Shown: positions 51,479-60,455 of the stretch, one piece after another | Position numbering within the stretch: position 1 is the stretch's first letter | Layout: each line of letters starts with the position of its first letter | Origin: Acidimicrobiia bacterium | GTDB lineage: Bacteria; Actinomycetota; Acidimicrobiia; UBA2766 | DNA length: 64,000 bases | NCBI GenBank assembly: GCA_020850945.1 | Contig: JADZDR010000072.1 | Span: forward strand, 1 to 64,000 | Reading direction: 5' to 3' | Program-made: the position numbers and the translations under genes | Notes under the pieces: generated by a model | Database searches by the model: none | What the model saw: only the letters and a program-made list of their open reading frames with translations | Told to the model about the DNA's origin: nothing

Positions 51479-52976
51479 GAGCAACCATCCGACATGGGGT
51501 TCCGGTGCGACGCAGGCGAAACGGCGGTGCGAATCCCGTGTACAGGACATCGGGACGGGACTTGTCGTCATCGGTGCAGGCGAAGTGGAAGGGGATCACG
51601 TAGCCGCCGTAGGTCGCGGCGAAGGCCCTCCCGTCTCCGGCATACTCCGCCCCCTCCACCCCCTCGGGGCCCTCGGCGAGGAGCGGATGCAGACGGAGCC
51701 CGCGCCTGAACGGCCCGATCGGCGCCCTCGCGACAAGGGAGCCGGCGTGCCGTTCGATGCGAACCCGGCCCCCGAAGTACTGCCACGCGCGGGCACTCGT
51801 GAGGAAGCCGGGTTCGGTCCTGTAACAACCCTAGACGAGAGCGGCCGTGTCTTCGTCGACGCATGTGGGGTCACCGAGGCGCGCCTCGGGCTGGGTGACG
51901 CCGAGAAGGATGCGGACGATACGGGCCGCGAGATGGCCGGCCCCGAAGCTCGCCGTCGGCAGAAACGTCCGGTTCGCGAGTACGCACACGCCCATGCCCA
52001 CATCAGGCAGTGCTGAGAACTGCGCGGAGTGACCGAGGACAGTTCCTCCGTGGCCGATCACGGTGTGTCCGGCCACCGTGTCGAGCCAGAGTCCGAGGCC
52101 GGATGCCGCCATGGCGGGATGTGTCCGGAATTGCGGTCTCACCATGTCCGCCCACACGTCCGGGTCGACGAGCCGTCCCGTCTCGACCGCACCCCCACCG
52201 AGAACGAGTCTCGTGAGACTCTCGAGGTCCTCGAGACTGCCGAGTAGTCCTCCTGCCGGAGTCGCGACGATGTCGTAGGGCCGCAGGGCGCGGACACGCC
52301 CCCCGTGCACGCTGTGACCCGCGGCCCGCAGTTCGGGCGGTACGTCCTCGACGAACCACGCATGGCCCTCCATGCCCACCGGTGTGGCGACCTCGCGGCT
52401 CACGAACGTAGTGAAGTCCTCGCCCGCGGTGCGCGCCAGGACGAGACCGAGGAGGGAATACCCGGGGTTGCTGTAGGCCCATTTCGTCTCGGGCGGTGCG
52501 TCACACCGGAACCCGACCCGGCAGAGCTCGTCGAGGCCGGGGACACGCATGCCGGGACGCACGACGCCCATGGCCCAGAGAGGATGCCGGAGGGCGGCCG
52601 GCGAGGACAGTTCCCCGATCCCAGACGTATGCGTGAGGAGATGCCCGAGCAGGATCTCCTTCCAGGTCGGATCGGCGACGATGCGCACGTCCGGTACGAG
52701 GGTGCGCACGGCATCGTCCCAGTCGATCGCACCCGTGCCGACGTAACGGGCGAGGCCGATCGCCGTCAGGGTCTTGGAGATCGAGCCGAGCCTGAACCGT
52801 GTCGTGCTGTCGAGGGGACGTCCGCTCGCCGCGTCCGCCCGCCCCAGGATCCACCTCTCGTGACCGGTGTCTCGCGTCGCTCCCGAGACGACCGAGACGG
52901 CGAGTCCCGGCACGTCGTGCTCGACCATGAACCGATGGATCTCGTCCTCCACCCGTAACCGCAGCTCGGGGTCCAC
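51444..52976 (-). pseudogene. Serine hydrolase gene interrupted by one in-frame amber codon
   Basis: Translation from GTG 52976 (GGGAG 5 nt upstream) gives 381 aa to a TAG at 51833-51831 (codon 382). The catalytic beta-lactamase-fold domain is complete: SxxK is S65-I-S-K68, then YSNPGY and GHGGTV. Past the TAG the same frame stays open for 128 more codons to 51444. They encode the C-terminal beta domain known in this hydrolase family (CYRTEPGFLTSARAWQYFGG, LRLHPLLAEGPEG, YGGYVIPFHF). One substitution (for example GAG to TAG) explains the break. It may be a truncated but active enzyme, a young pseudogene, or amber readthrough. Last gene of an operon with two CNNM proteins. Confidence 0.78.
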
Positions 52977-52977
52977 T

Positions 52978-54285
52978 TCAACTCCCGTCCGGGGTCTCCG
53001 CCGGTGCAGCGATCTGCACCTCTCCCACTCTCCGGCCGTCCATCGACAGGACCTCGAAAGTCCATCCCTCGAACTCGACCGTCGTTCCCTCCTCCGGTAT
53101 AGCTCCGAGACGGTCGAGAATGAAGCCGCCGAGCGTGTCGTATTCCCCCTCGGGCAGGACGAGACCGATCGGGTCCTCGATCTCGTCCGGTCGCAGGGAT
53201 GCGTCACAGATCCAGGTACGGACACCGCTGCGACGCACGCGCCGCCTCCGCAGGTCGTATTCGTCGTCGATCTCGCCGACGAGCTCCTCGAGGATGTCCT
53301 CGAGCGTGACGATGCCTGCTGTACCGCCGTGCTCGTCCACGACGAGGCCGAAGTGGTTGCGCTGCGCCCGCATGTCGAAGAGGAGAGGGAAGAGCTTACG
53401 GGATTCGGGGATCACCCACGCGTCCCTGATCAATCCAGTCGGAATGGGGCTGACAGGTGAGATCCCCTTCAGGCGCACGAGGTCCTTGGCGTGCACGAAG
53501 CCGAGGACGTGGTCCAGGTTCCCCTCGAACACCGGGATCCTCGAATGGCCGTGATGGCGCACGACCTGCTGCGCTTCGCCCACGGAGGCGTCGGCGGGGA
53601 GGGCGACGACACTCGTACGCGGGACCATGACCTCAGCCGCCGTTCTCGTCCCGAACTCGAGAGCCCCGCTCAGCAGCTTGTGCTCGACATCTCCGATGGC
53701 TCCGCCTCGCCGTGACTCGCCCAGCATCGTCACGAGGTCCGACGGTGAGGAGGCGGCGACGAGCTCGTCGCTCGGCTCGACACCGAGGAGGCGCAGGCCG
53801 GCGTTCGCAGCCGAGTTGAGGGCCTGGAGGAGCCACCTGAACAAGTTCACGAATCCCACGAACGGGACGGCCACGAGAAGGGTCGTCTTCACGGGCTGTG
53901 CTATCGCGATGTTCTTCGGAACCATCTCGGCGAACGTCATGTGGAAGAACACGACGACGAACAGTCCGAGCACGACGGACACCCCTGTCACCCAGACCGT
54001 CCCTTCGGGCACGAACGTCCCGAGGAGGAACTCGAACACCTCGGTCGCCAGTGGTTCGGCGATCCAACCGAGCACGAGCGCCGTGAGCGTGATACCGAAC
54101 TGAGCGCCCGCGAGCATGAGGGAGAGCTCCGTCGTGGCACGCACCGCAACCCGCGCCCGCTTGTTGCCGTCCCGGGCGAGCTGCTCCATGCGTGTCCTGC
54201 GGACGGTGACGATCGAGAACTCGGCTGCCGTGAAGAAGCCGTTGGCAACGAGCATCAGCACGCTCAGGAGGAATCGCCAGAGCAT
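52978..54285 (-). CDS. CNNM/CorC (hemolysin C-like) membrane protein, second copy
   Basis: 435 aa. DUF21/CNNM domain with three to four transmembrane helices (about 1-150; NGFFTAAEFSIVTVRRTRMEQL), two CBS domains (about 200-330; MVPRTSVVALP, VVDEHGGTAGIVTLEDILEELVGE) and a CorC_HlyC domain at the end (LPEGEYDTLGGFILDRLGAIPEEG). Such proteins take part in magnesium or cobalt efflux; CBS domains bind adenosyl nucleotides. Its ATG overlaps the stop of the upstream paralogue by one base (TGATG). The serine hydrolase follows after one nucleotide. Confidence 0.9.
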   Translation of the reverse strand: MLWRFLLSVLMLVANGFFTAAEFSIVTVRRTRMEQLARDGNKRARVAVRATTELSLMLAGAQFGITLTALVLGWIAEPLATEVFEFLLGTFVPEGTVWVTGVSVVLGLFVVVFFHMTFAEMVPKNIAIAQPVKTTLLVAVPFVGFVNLFRWLLQALNSAANAGLRLLGVEPSDELVAASSPSDLVTMLGESRRGGAIGDVEHKLLSGALEFGTRTAAEVMVPRTSVVALPADASVGEAQQVVRHHGHSRIPVFEGNLDHVLGFVHAKDLVRLKGISPVSPIPTGLIRDAWVIPESRKLFPLLFDMRAQRNHFGLVVDEHGGTAGIVTLEDILEELVGEIDDEYDLRRRRVRRSGVRTWICDASLRPDEIEDPIGLVLPEGEYDTLGGFILDRLGAIPEEGTTVEFEGWTFEVLSMDGRRVGEVQIAAPAETPDGS

Positions 54286-55601
54286 CAGTCCGCCTCCGCC
54301 TCGCCGGACACCGGGCCGGACGGAGCGGCCCGCGAGAGATGCCTGATGCGAACCCGGGCGATGCGGCGTTTCTCCATCTCCACGACCTCGAATCGCCAGC
54401 CCGTGTGCTCCACGATGTCACCCACGCCCGGGATGCGCTGGAAGAGGTCGAGGAGGAATCCGGCGAGGGTCTCCCACTCCCCTTCGGGCAACTCGAACGA
54501 GGTGATCTCGGCGAGCTCGTCATGGTGGAGCATGCCGTCGACCACCCAGACGTCTCGCCTGCGGTCCTGGACCACGACCCGTTCTGCCGTGTCGTATTCG
54601 TCCTCGATCTCGCCGACGATCTCCTCGAGGATGTCCTCGAGCGTGATCAGCCCTGCCGTACCGCCGTACTCGTCGATGACGATCGCCATCTGCGTGCGCC
54701 GTGTCCGCATCGCGACGAGCAGCGCCCGGAGCGGCAGTGTCTCCGGTATCACGTAGGCCGGCTGCATGAGGAGGTCGAGCTCGCTGCGAGCCCGCCCCGC
54801 GTCGGGCACCTGGTAGGCATCCTTGACGTGCACGATGCCGACAACGTCGTCGAGGTCCCCGGCGAAGACGGGGAAGCGCGAATGGCCGGTCTCGAACGCG
54901 AGGTCGATGAGATCGTCGATCGTGGCGTCCCGAGGCAAGGCGGAGATGGCAGTGCGGGGTACGAGGGCGTCCGCGGCGGCCTTCTCCGCGAATGCGATGG
55001 ACCTGTGCAAGAGGGCGTACTCGGCGTCCTCGAGCACTCCCCGTTCGGCGGAGAGGCGCATGAGCAGGTCGAGCTCCTCGAGCGTGCGCACATGGCGTGT
55101 CTCGTCGTGCGGCCCGAACCCGAGAACGCGTGACGTGCGGTTCGCTGCCGAATCGAAGAGGACGATGAGGGGCTTCAGCGCCGTGTTGACCACGCGCAGG
55201 GCACGGCCCGCCGCGAGCGCGGTTGCCACGGGACGCGTGATCGCGAAGTTCTTCGGCATGAGCTCGCCGATGACCATGCCGAGGATCGTGACGATCACGA
55301 GCGCCAACGCCACGGCGATGCCGTGGATCGTGCGTTCACCCAGGTCGAGGAAGTCGATCCTCTCGAGGACGGGAACGAGGAGGCGGGCAACCGCCGGTTC
55401 GGCGATGACACCGAGGAGCAGCGCACAGACCGTGATCCCGAACTGGGCGCCGGAGAGCTGGAACGTCAGCGTGTCCAGGGCGCGCAGCACACCCCGCGCC
55501 CTGCGACTGCCTTCGTCGCGGAGTTGCTCGATCCGTGTGCGGTCGACCGCGACCAGCGCGAACTCACCGGCGACGAAGAAGGCCGTGAGCAGAATCAGCA
55601 C
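54285..55601 (-). CDS. CNNM/CorC (hemolysin C-like) membrane protein, first copy
   Basis: 438 aa from GTG 55601; same architecture as its downstream neighbour (DUF21, CBS pair, CorC_HlyC) and clearly a tandem paralogue: FVAGEFALVAVDRTRIEQLRDEG, VIDEYGGTAGLITLEDILEEIVGE, LPEGEWETLAGFLLDLFQRIPGVG. The start is odd. The hydrophobic N-terminus continues upstream (GTGLGLLSVLVLILL) but has no ATG/GTG/TTG there; an ATA at 55634, 5 nt after GGGAG, lies where family members begin. Either a shorter first helix or an unusual ATA start is used. Together the pair may form a heteromer. Confidence 0.88.
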   Translation of the reverse strand: MLILLTAFFVAGEFALVAVDRTRIEQLRDEGSRRARGVLRALDTLTFQLSGAQFGITVCALLLGVIAEPAVARLLVPVLERIDFLDLGERTIHGIAVALALVIVTILGMVIGELMPKNFAITRPVATALAAGRALRVVNTALKPLIVLFDSAANRTSRVLGFGPHDETRHVRTLEELDLLMRLSAERGVLEDAEYALLHRSIAFAEKAAADALVPRTAISALPRDATIDDLIDLAFETGHSRFPVFAGDLDDVVGIVHVKDAYQVPDAGRARSELDLLMQPAYVIPETLPLRALLVAMRTRRTQMAIVIDEYGGTAGLITLEDILEEIVGEIEDEYDTAERVVVQDRRRDVWVVDGMLHHDELAEITSFELPEGEWETLAGFLLDLFQRIPGVGDIVEHTGWRFEVVEMEKRRIARVRIRHLSRAAPSGPVSGEAEAD

Positions 55602-55701
55602 CAGAACGGAGAGGAGGCCAAGACCGGTCCCTATGGCGTCTCCCTGTCTTTCACGACGACGAGCCTAGGCGAGCACCGGCCACCCCCGGCGCCGACAGGA
55701 G

Positions 55702-56475
55702 TCACGTCATGAGGCGCCGTCTGAGACTGCGCCCGGCCGGGATGACGAGGACTACGGGGAGGACCATGAGATACAGGACACTCACCCACCAGAAGGCGAC
55801 GGGATCTCCGAGTGACATGCCTCGCAACAGACGCACTCCGTGGAAGAGGGGGAGGCACCACGCGATCGCCTGCACCCAGCCGTTGAGGCGTTCGATCGGA
55901 AAGAACACTCCCGAGAGCAGGAACATGGGTGTGACGAAGAGCGTGTAGTAGTAGCCCCAGAACGCCGTACTCGAGACGTGCACGGCAGTGAGGACGCCCG
56001 TCGCGGCGAAGACGAGGCCGACGAGCGCCACGACAAACGGCATGAGCACACCCCACCACGAGTGCACGAGCCCGAACGTGGCGATGACCGCGAGGAACAC
56101 GACACCGGTGAGAGCAGCCCGCGTACCGCCCCCGAGGACCTCCCCGACCACGATGTCCTGGGGGTCGACAGGCGTCGCGATCACGGCGTCGTAGGTCTGG
56201 TTCATGTCGATCTTCCACGTGATGTTCCAGGTGGTCTCGAAGCTCGCCGTGTACATGGTGGAGGAGGCGAGGAGACCCGGGGCGATGAAGTCGATGTAGG
56301 GGATCCCCTCGACTCCGGTGAGGTACGTGCCGAGGCCGAGGCCGAGCGCCACGAGGAAGAGCACGGGATCGAGGAAGTTGGGGATGAGGAGCCACTTCGC
56401 GACGTGCCGGTAGACGGTGGCGTCACGGCTCCAGACACGCCCCGCCCCGCCGAGCACGGCACCGAGCCCTCCCAT
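55702..56475 (-). CDS. ABC-2-type exporter permease (NodJ/DrrB-like)
   Basis: A 257-aa protein with six transmembrane helices. The segment LLASSTMYTASFETTWNITWKI and the later FLLSGVFFPIERLNGWVQAIAWCLPLFHGVRL are typical of ABC-2 permeases of the NodJ and daunorubicin-exporter type. Its ATG overlaps the ATPase stop (TGATG), so the two-gene transporter is translationally coupled. Probably exports a lipid, polysaccharide or drug-like molecule. No biosynthetic genes are adjacent to indicate which. Confidence 0.9.
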   Translation of the reverse strand: MGGLGAVLGGAGRVWSRDATVYRHVAKWLLIPNFLDPVLFLVALGLGLGTYLTGVEGIPYIDFIAPGLLASSTMYTASFETTWNITWKIDMNQTYDAVIATPVDPQDIVVGEVLGGGTRAALTGVVFLAVIATFGLVHSWWGVLMPFVVALVGLVFAATGVLTAVHVSSTAFWGYYYTLFVTPMFLLSGVFFPIERLNGWVQAIAWCLPLFHGVRLLRGMSLGDPVAFWWVSVLYLMVLPVVLVIPAGRSLRRRLMT

Positions 56476-57407
56476 CAGGTGCCTTCCGGCGGTGACACGA
56501 GACGCAGGAACACGTCCTCGAGGGTCGCCATACGTTCGAAGACGGCGGCATCGTCGACACCGGCGGTGGCGAGGCGGTCGAGGACGGCCCGCGAGTCGTC
56601 GGTGTGGATCTGGATCCGGTCGCCGAGGGACTCGAGGTCGGTCGCGTGCGGACCGAGGATGTGCATGAGCCGCGACACGGGATCCCCGTCGATCCCGTCG
56701 CGGGTGACCTCGACCACATGTCGGGGGACCTGACCCCGGATCAGGTCCCGTGGCGTACCGAGGATGCGAACGCGCGCCCGGTCCATGATGACGAGGCGGT
56801 CACACAGGTGGGTCGCCTCCTCCATGTAGTGCGTCGTGAGAAGCAGGGTCGCGCCGCTGCTCCGCAGGAGGCGAAGTCGCTCCCAGATGTGGTGGCGGGC
56901 CTGCGGGTCGAGGCCGGTCGTGGGCTCGTCGAGAAGGACGAGCTCGGGTTCGTTCACGAGGGCGCGGGCTATGACGAGCCGCCGCTTCATCCCCCCCGAG
57001 AGGGTGCGAACGAGATCAGCGGCCCGGTCCTCGAGGCCCATGAACTCGAGCAGCTCCTGCGTGCGCCGTCGCGCCGCCCGCCGCCGGAGGCCGAAGTAGC
57101 CCGCGTACACGAGGAGGTTCTCCTCCACCCGCAGCTCGGCGTCGAGGTTGTCCTCCTGTGGCACGACACCGATCCGTGCCTTGATCTCACGTCCCCGTGT
57201 ACGGACGTCGCAGCCGAGTACGTCGAGCCGGCCGCACGTGATCGGGGAGACGCAGCCGATCATGCGCATCGTCGAGGACTTCCCGGCCCCGTTCGGGCCC
57301 AGCATCCCGAAGCACTCCCCGGGTTCGATCTCGAGGTCGAGGGAATCGACGGCGACGAGATCCCCGAAGCGCTTGCACACGCCTTGGGCGACGACGGGAG
57401 TTGGCAT
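56475..57407 (-). CDS. ABC-2-type exporter ATPase (NodI/DrrA-like)
   Basis: 310 aa. Walker A GPNGAGKSS (37-45), Q-loop GVVPQEDNLD, signature LSGGMKRRL, Walker B ELVLLDEPTTGLD, switch His in LLLTTHYMEEA. The C-terminal extension (about 230-310) is that of NodI/DrrA-type ATPases, with HVVEV at its start. First gene of the exporter operon, 60 nt divergent from the secreted Cys/Lys-rich protein, which may share its control region. Confidence 0.92.
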   Translation of the reverse strand: MPTPVVAQGVCKRFGDLVAVDSLDLEIEPGECFGMLGPNGAGKSSTMRMIGCVSPITCGRLDVLGCDVRTRGREIKARIGVVPQEDNLDAELRVEENLLVYAGYFGLRRRAARRRTQELLEFMGLEDRAADLVRTLSGGMKRRLVIARALVNEPELVLLDEPTTGLDPQARHHIWERLRLLRSSGATLLLTTHYMEEATHLCDRLVIMDRARVRILGTPRDLIRGQVPRHVVEVTRDGIDGDPVSRLMHILGPHATDLESLGDRIQIHTDDSRAVLDRLATAGVDDAAVFERMATLEDVFLRLVSPPEGT

Positions 57408-57467
57408 CGCCGTACCCTATCCCCCCCGCCCCTACCGGGTGTTCGGGTTTCTGCTACGGTGCCGCGC

Positions 57468-58211
57468 ATGGGTGGCAGCAGGGGTACGGGCGGTTCGCCG
57501 CACGGTTTCGCGTGGCCGCGGAACCTGCTCTGCCTCGCCCTTGGGGCGGTCTGCTTCGTCGTGTCAGGACCTCTGATGCGCACTGCTCACGCCGCGCCCG
57601 CGGAGAACTGCACGGTGTCGACTCGCCTCGGCCTCTGCGGCCGCTCCTCGAAACCCGCCAAGCCCTGCAAGCAGAACTGCAAGCCCTGCAAGACGGACGC
57701 GTGCCGGGAGAGAGCACGTGCGCGCAGTGAGGCGGAGGCTGCCCGGGACGTGGTGGTGCTGCCCGATCCCCGCATCGTGGCGGTCGAACCCGCTCGTGGT
57801 GTGGCGGGCGCCCCGATCCGGCTCACGGTCGAGGTTCCACAGGTGCGGGACCCGTTCGTCGACATCGACGGGGACCTCGCTGCCCTTCATGTCATCGTGA
57901 TCGCCGTCCACGTGAACGTGGTCTCGCGGCCCGGCGCCCCGACCTTCGAATCGGATTTCGTGCGTGTCGACACGGCGCTCGGTCCGGCACCCAAGCGGGT
58001 GGTGGACGCTTCCCTGGTTCTCCCCGTCACGGTCGTTCCCGAAGCACGCGGCGTGATTCCCATCACTGCCCGTGTGGAGTGGTCGGCGCTGTTCGCGACG
58101 ACGGATGCGCGGCCTGATGCCTACCTGCCGGCAGTGCACACGACATCGGCAACCCTCGACTACCCCGTGATCGCCGCGCGGGGAGTGCTGGCGCCCTCCC
58201 CCCGACGCTGA
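57468..58211 (+). CDS. Secreted protein with Cys/Lys-rich N-terminal knot
   Basis: 247 aa. A signal peptide (about 18-43, ending AHAA) is followed by a compact region with six Cys and many Lys (about 48-82; CGRSSKPAKPCKQNCKPCKT). A longer beta-rich domain follows (VEPARGVAGAPIRLTVEVPQV...). The cysteine spacing suggests a disulfide-stabilised head. The ATG opens the signal peptide. Divergent from the ABC exporter. No family recognised. Confidence 0.72.
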   Translation: MGGSRGTGGSPHGFAWPRNLLCLALGAVCFVVSGPLMRTAHAAPAENCTVSTRLGLCGRSSKPAKPCKQNCKPCKTDACRERARARSEAEAARDVVVLPDPRIVAVEPARGVAGAPIRLTVEVPQVRDPFVDIDGDLAALHVIVIAVHVNVVSRPGAPTFESDFVRVDTALGPAPKRVVDASLVLPVTVVPEARGVIPITARVEWSALFATTDARPDAYLPAVHTTSATLDYPVIAARGVLAPSPRR

Positions 58212-58270
58212 CGGCCGATGGTGTGGGTGCTGTCGTGTGTCGCCGGCGCGGCCGCTGTGACCCAACACAC

Positions 58271-59035
58271 TCAGGCCGAGCGCACCTGCCGTGTCAGATG
58301 ACCCGGACCGGTCCGTCCCCGCGTGCTCCGCACACGCAGCACATAGTCGAGGAGCCGATCCTGGTCCGCGTCGCGCAGTCCGAGGAACTCGACGCCTGCA
58401 TGCCCCGGAGGCGGCGGCATGTGGCGGGCCCAGACGACGCCGGCGAAGGCCTGGATGTCGATGGCGGGATCCTCGAGTTGGAGGAAGATGACGTCCTCCA
58501 CGACGACAGGGTCGTTGGCGACGAAGGCGAGACCTCCAGCACCGAGGTTGAAGGCCCGCTCGACGCGTGACACGCCGGCCAGATCCCGCCGTGCTGCCTC
58601 GAGGGCGTCGTGTGTGTAGCCCCCGGCTGCGGACTTCGCGTCGAATCCGGTGACGAGGACCCACCGCAGAGGCGTCCACACGTGCAGCCGCTGGAAACGG
58701 CGTGTGTCGATGCGACGCGGGGATCCCGCTGGGCTGAGCCTGACGCGTGGGCCCCCCCAGCCGGCCGGCTCACGCGCAATCGACGGAGAACCCACGTCCA
58801 CTACCCGGGCTTGTGTCCGCCAGAGGCCGTCGGAGCGCACGCTATCCACGGTGACGGCCGCACCCACGCGCAACCGGGACCTGTCGACGTCGGCGCGCAG
58901 ACGGATGTCGAACGTGCCTGTGTGGGCGACGGAGTCCACGACGGCACTCGTCTCACACGTGTCCAGACCCGGGCCCCTGAGAGTGACGATGACCCTCTGA
59001 TCGACAGCCGGAGCGGCGCTTTCCAGTTCGGTCAT
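58271..59035 (-). CDS. PilZ-like domain protein
   Basis: 254 aa. An N-terminal beta domain (about 1-95) resembles the YcgR-N type, followed by a PilZ-like barrel. The arginine motif is present (RRIDTRRFQRLHVW near 107-120), but the second c-di-GMP motif (D/N)xSxxG reads NLGAGG. Affinity for c-di-GMP is therefore uncertain; the protein may have become a structural adaptor. GGAGG lies 5 nt before the ATG. Convergent with the secreted Cys/Lys-rich gene. Confidence 0.7.
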   Translation of the reverse strand: MTELESAAPAVDQRVIVTLRGPGLDTCETSAVVDSVAHTGTFDIRLRADVDRSRLRVGAAVTVDSVRSDGLWRTQARVVDVGSPSIAREPAGWGGPRVRLSPAGSPRRIDTRRFQRLHVWTPLRWVLVTGFDAKSAAGGYTHDALEAARRDLAGVSRVERAFNLGAGGLAFVANDPVVVEDVIFLQLEDPAIDIQAFAGVVWARHMPPPPGHAGVEFLGLRDADQDRLLDYVLRVRSTRGRTGPGHLTRQVRSA

Positions 59036-59140
59036 GAGCGCCTCCAGGGCGCGACACTCGCGTCCACCCTCCTCCCCGGCCTTTCCCCACGAAACGGTGA
59101 CGAGGCACCCGGAGACAAGGCCCGCAAGTAGCCTGCCGAC

Positions 59141-59296
59141 GTGGAGAGCTTCCTCGCAGCAGTCGGGGGTGTGGTCGCCGGTGCCGGCATCGGCATACTG
59201 CTCCTCTATCTCGCATGGCGCCTGTTCCTGCGGGAGTGGGTCGCGCGGCGCCGGCAACAGGGGACGGATCCGAGACGTCCCCTCGACCGCGGCTGA
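59141..59296 (+). CDS. 51-aa single-pass membrane protein
   Basis: Translated from GTG 59141. It has one hydrophobic helix (about 5-29; AGAGIGILLLYLAWRLF) and then a basic tail (REWVARRRQQ...PRRPLDRG). No clear ribosome site. It lies between the divergent PilZ-like gene and the convergent Mca gene (17 nt between stops). Codon use and a sensible membrane topology support it, but it is short. Confidence 0.5.
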   Translation: MESFLAAVGGVVAGAGIGILLLYLAWRLFLREWVARRRQQGTDPRRPLDRG

Positions 59297-59313
59297 GCAG
59301 GTGGGCCGTACCC

Positions 59314-60240
59314 TCAGGTGACCCCGGCGAGGAGATCGTCCTCCGGGTTCGATGCGGTCGGCTCTGAGGCCGTTCTGTTGCGGACGAGGACGTACTCCTC
59401 GTAGGGGTGGAGCCGGGCCACGACCTCCTCGGGCAACTTGAGCCAGAAACCATCGGGATCGACCTGCGTGCGATGGGCTGACAGGGCCTCGCGGGCCCGT
59501 CCGACCTGACCCGCCACGTCGATTCGTGTGGTCACGGCGCCGTCCGTGTCGGCACGGTGCGCGAGCCACTCCCCGAACGGCGACTCCCACCCTCGCCGCA
59601 GGAACTCCTCGTGGAGCACGACCATGCGGCGATGCGACCAATGGAACCAGTAGAGCTTGCGGATCTCCCACGGTTCACCGAGTTGCGCGGGCTCGATGCC
59701 CGCCGGGGCGAAGGAGGGATCTGCTGCCGCGTCCCACGCAGCCATCGTGAGGCGGTGCGCCATGATGTGGTCCGGGTGCGGGTACGCCTCGTGCGCGTCG
59801 TAGCCGAGGACGACGTGCGGTCTCTCTCGTCTCATGATCCGCACGAGGCGGCCGAGCGCTTCCTCGAAATCGACGTTGACGAAGGCATCGGGCCGGTTGT
59901 TCGGATCGGTGTCCGGCATGCCCGAATCCCGGTAGCCGAGGAGATAGACGGCTGCGTAGCCGCAGACATCCGATGCCTCGGTGAGCTCACGCATGCGGAC
60001 CTCGGGGAGGCGCAAGCGGATCTCGTGTGATTCCATGGCGGGGTTGAGGATGTCTCCCTCCTCACCACCCGTGCACGTGACCAACGTCGCCCGCACACCC
60101 GACTCGGAGAGCTTGGCTACGGTGCCGGCCCCCTTCGAGGCCTCGTCGTCAGGATGCGCATGGACCGCCATGAGTCGCCGGTGGGCTGCGTCGACCTCCG
60201 CCGGTCTCGGCGACCACCTCCAGTCGACAGGCTGAGGCAC
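59314..60240 (-). CDS. mca: Mycothiol S-conjugate amidase
   Basis: A 308-aa zinc amidase of the Mca/MshB (LmbE-like) family. The zinc motif MAVHAHPDDEASKGAGT near 25 and the second ligand region YPHPDHIMAHR near 145 are conserved; CTGGEEGDILNPAM is Mca-like. Mca cleaves mycothiol conjugates of toxins, yielding mercapturates for export. The MshB deacetylase paralogue cannot be wholly excluded, but the length and flanking residues favour Mca. GTG 60240 lies 6 nt after GAGGGAG. Divergent from the haem operon. It implies a mycothiol-producing actinobacterium. Confidence 0.85.
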   Translation of the reverse strand: MPQPVDWRWSPRPAEVDAAHRRLMAVHAHPDDEASKGAGTVAKLSESGVRATLVTCTGGEEGDILNPAMESHEIRLRLPEVRMRELTEASDVCGYAAVYLLGYRDSGMPDTDPNNRPDAFVNVDFEEALGRLVRIMRRERPHVVLGYDAHEAYPHPDHIMAHRLTMAAWDAAADPSFAPAGIEPAQLGEPWEIRKLYWFHWSHRRMVVLHEEFLRRGWESPFGEWLAHRADTDGAVTTRIDVAGQVGRAREALSAHRTQVDPDGFWLKLPEEVVARLHPYEEYVLVRNRTASEPTASNPEDDLLAGVT

Positions 60241-60455
60241 GTGAGGCTCCCTCTCATTCGGCGACTCGCGACGAGCTCTCGTGCTCGATTGCCGCCAACC
60301 TACCGCAGAGGCATCTCGACCCACCGACGTCACAGGGAAGGTCCGCTTGTTGGGGATGGGGGCACCGCTGCCCCTAGACTTCGCCTGATCCGGCACCCGA
60401 CCCAACCAGGCCCCGTCCACACGCCGACCCCGCGTGAGCGGAGCACGAGAGTCGC

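Noticed and set aside
51500-51560. tRNA-like T-arm (GGTGCGAATCCCG)
   Set aside because: The T-stem does not pair and no acceptor or anticodon arm was found; the strand encodes the hydrolase C-terminal domain.
52977-53225. Upstream extension of the interrupted serine hydrolase
   Set aside because: It lies in the 3' end of the CNNM gene in another frame; GTG 52976 has a ribosome site and follows that gene's stop by 1 nt.
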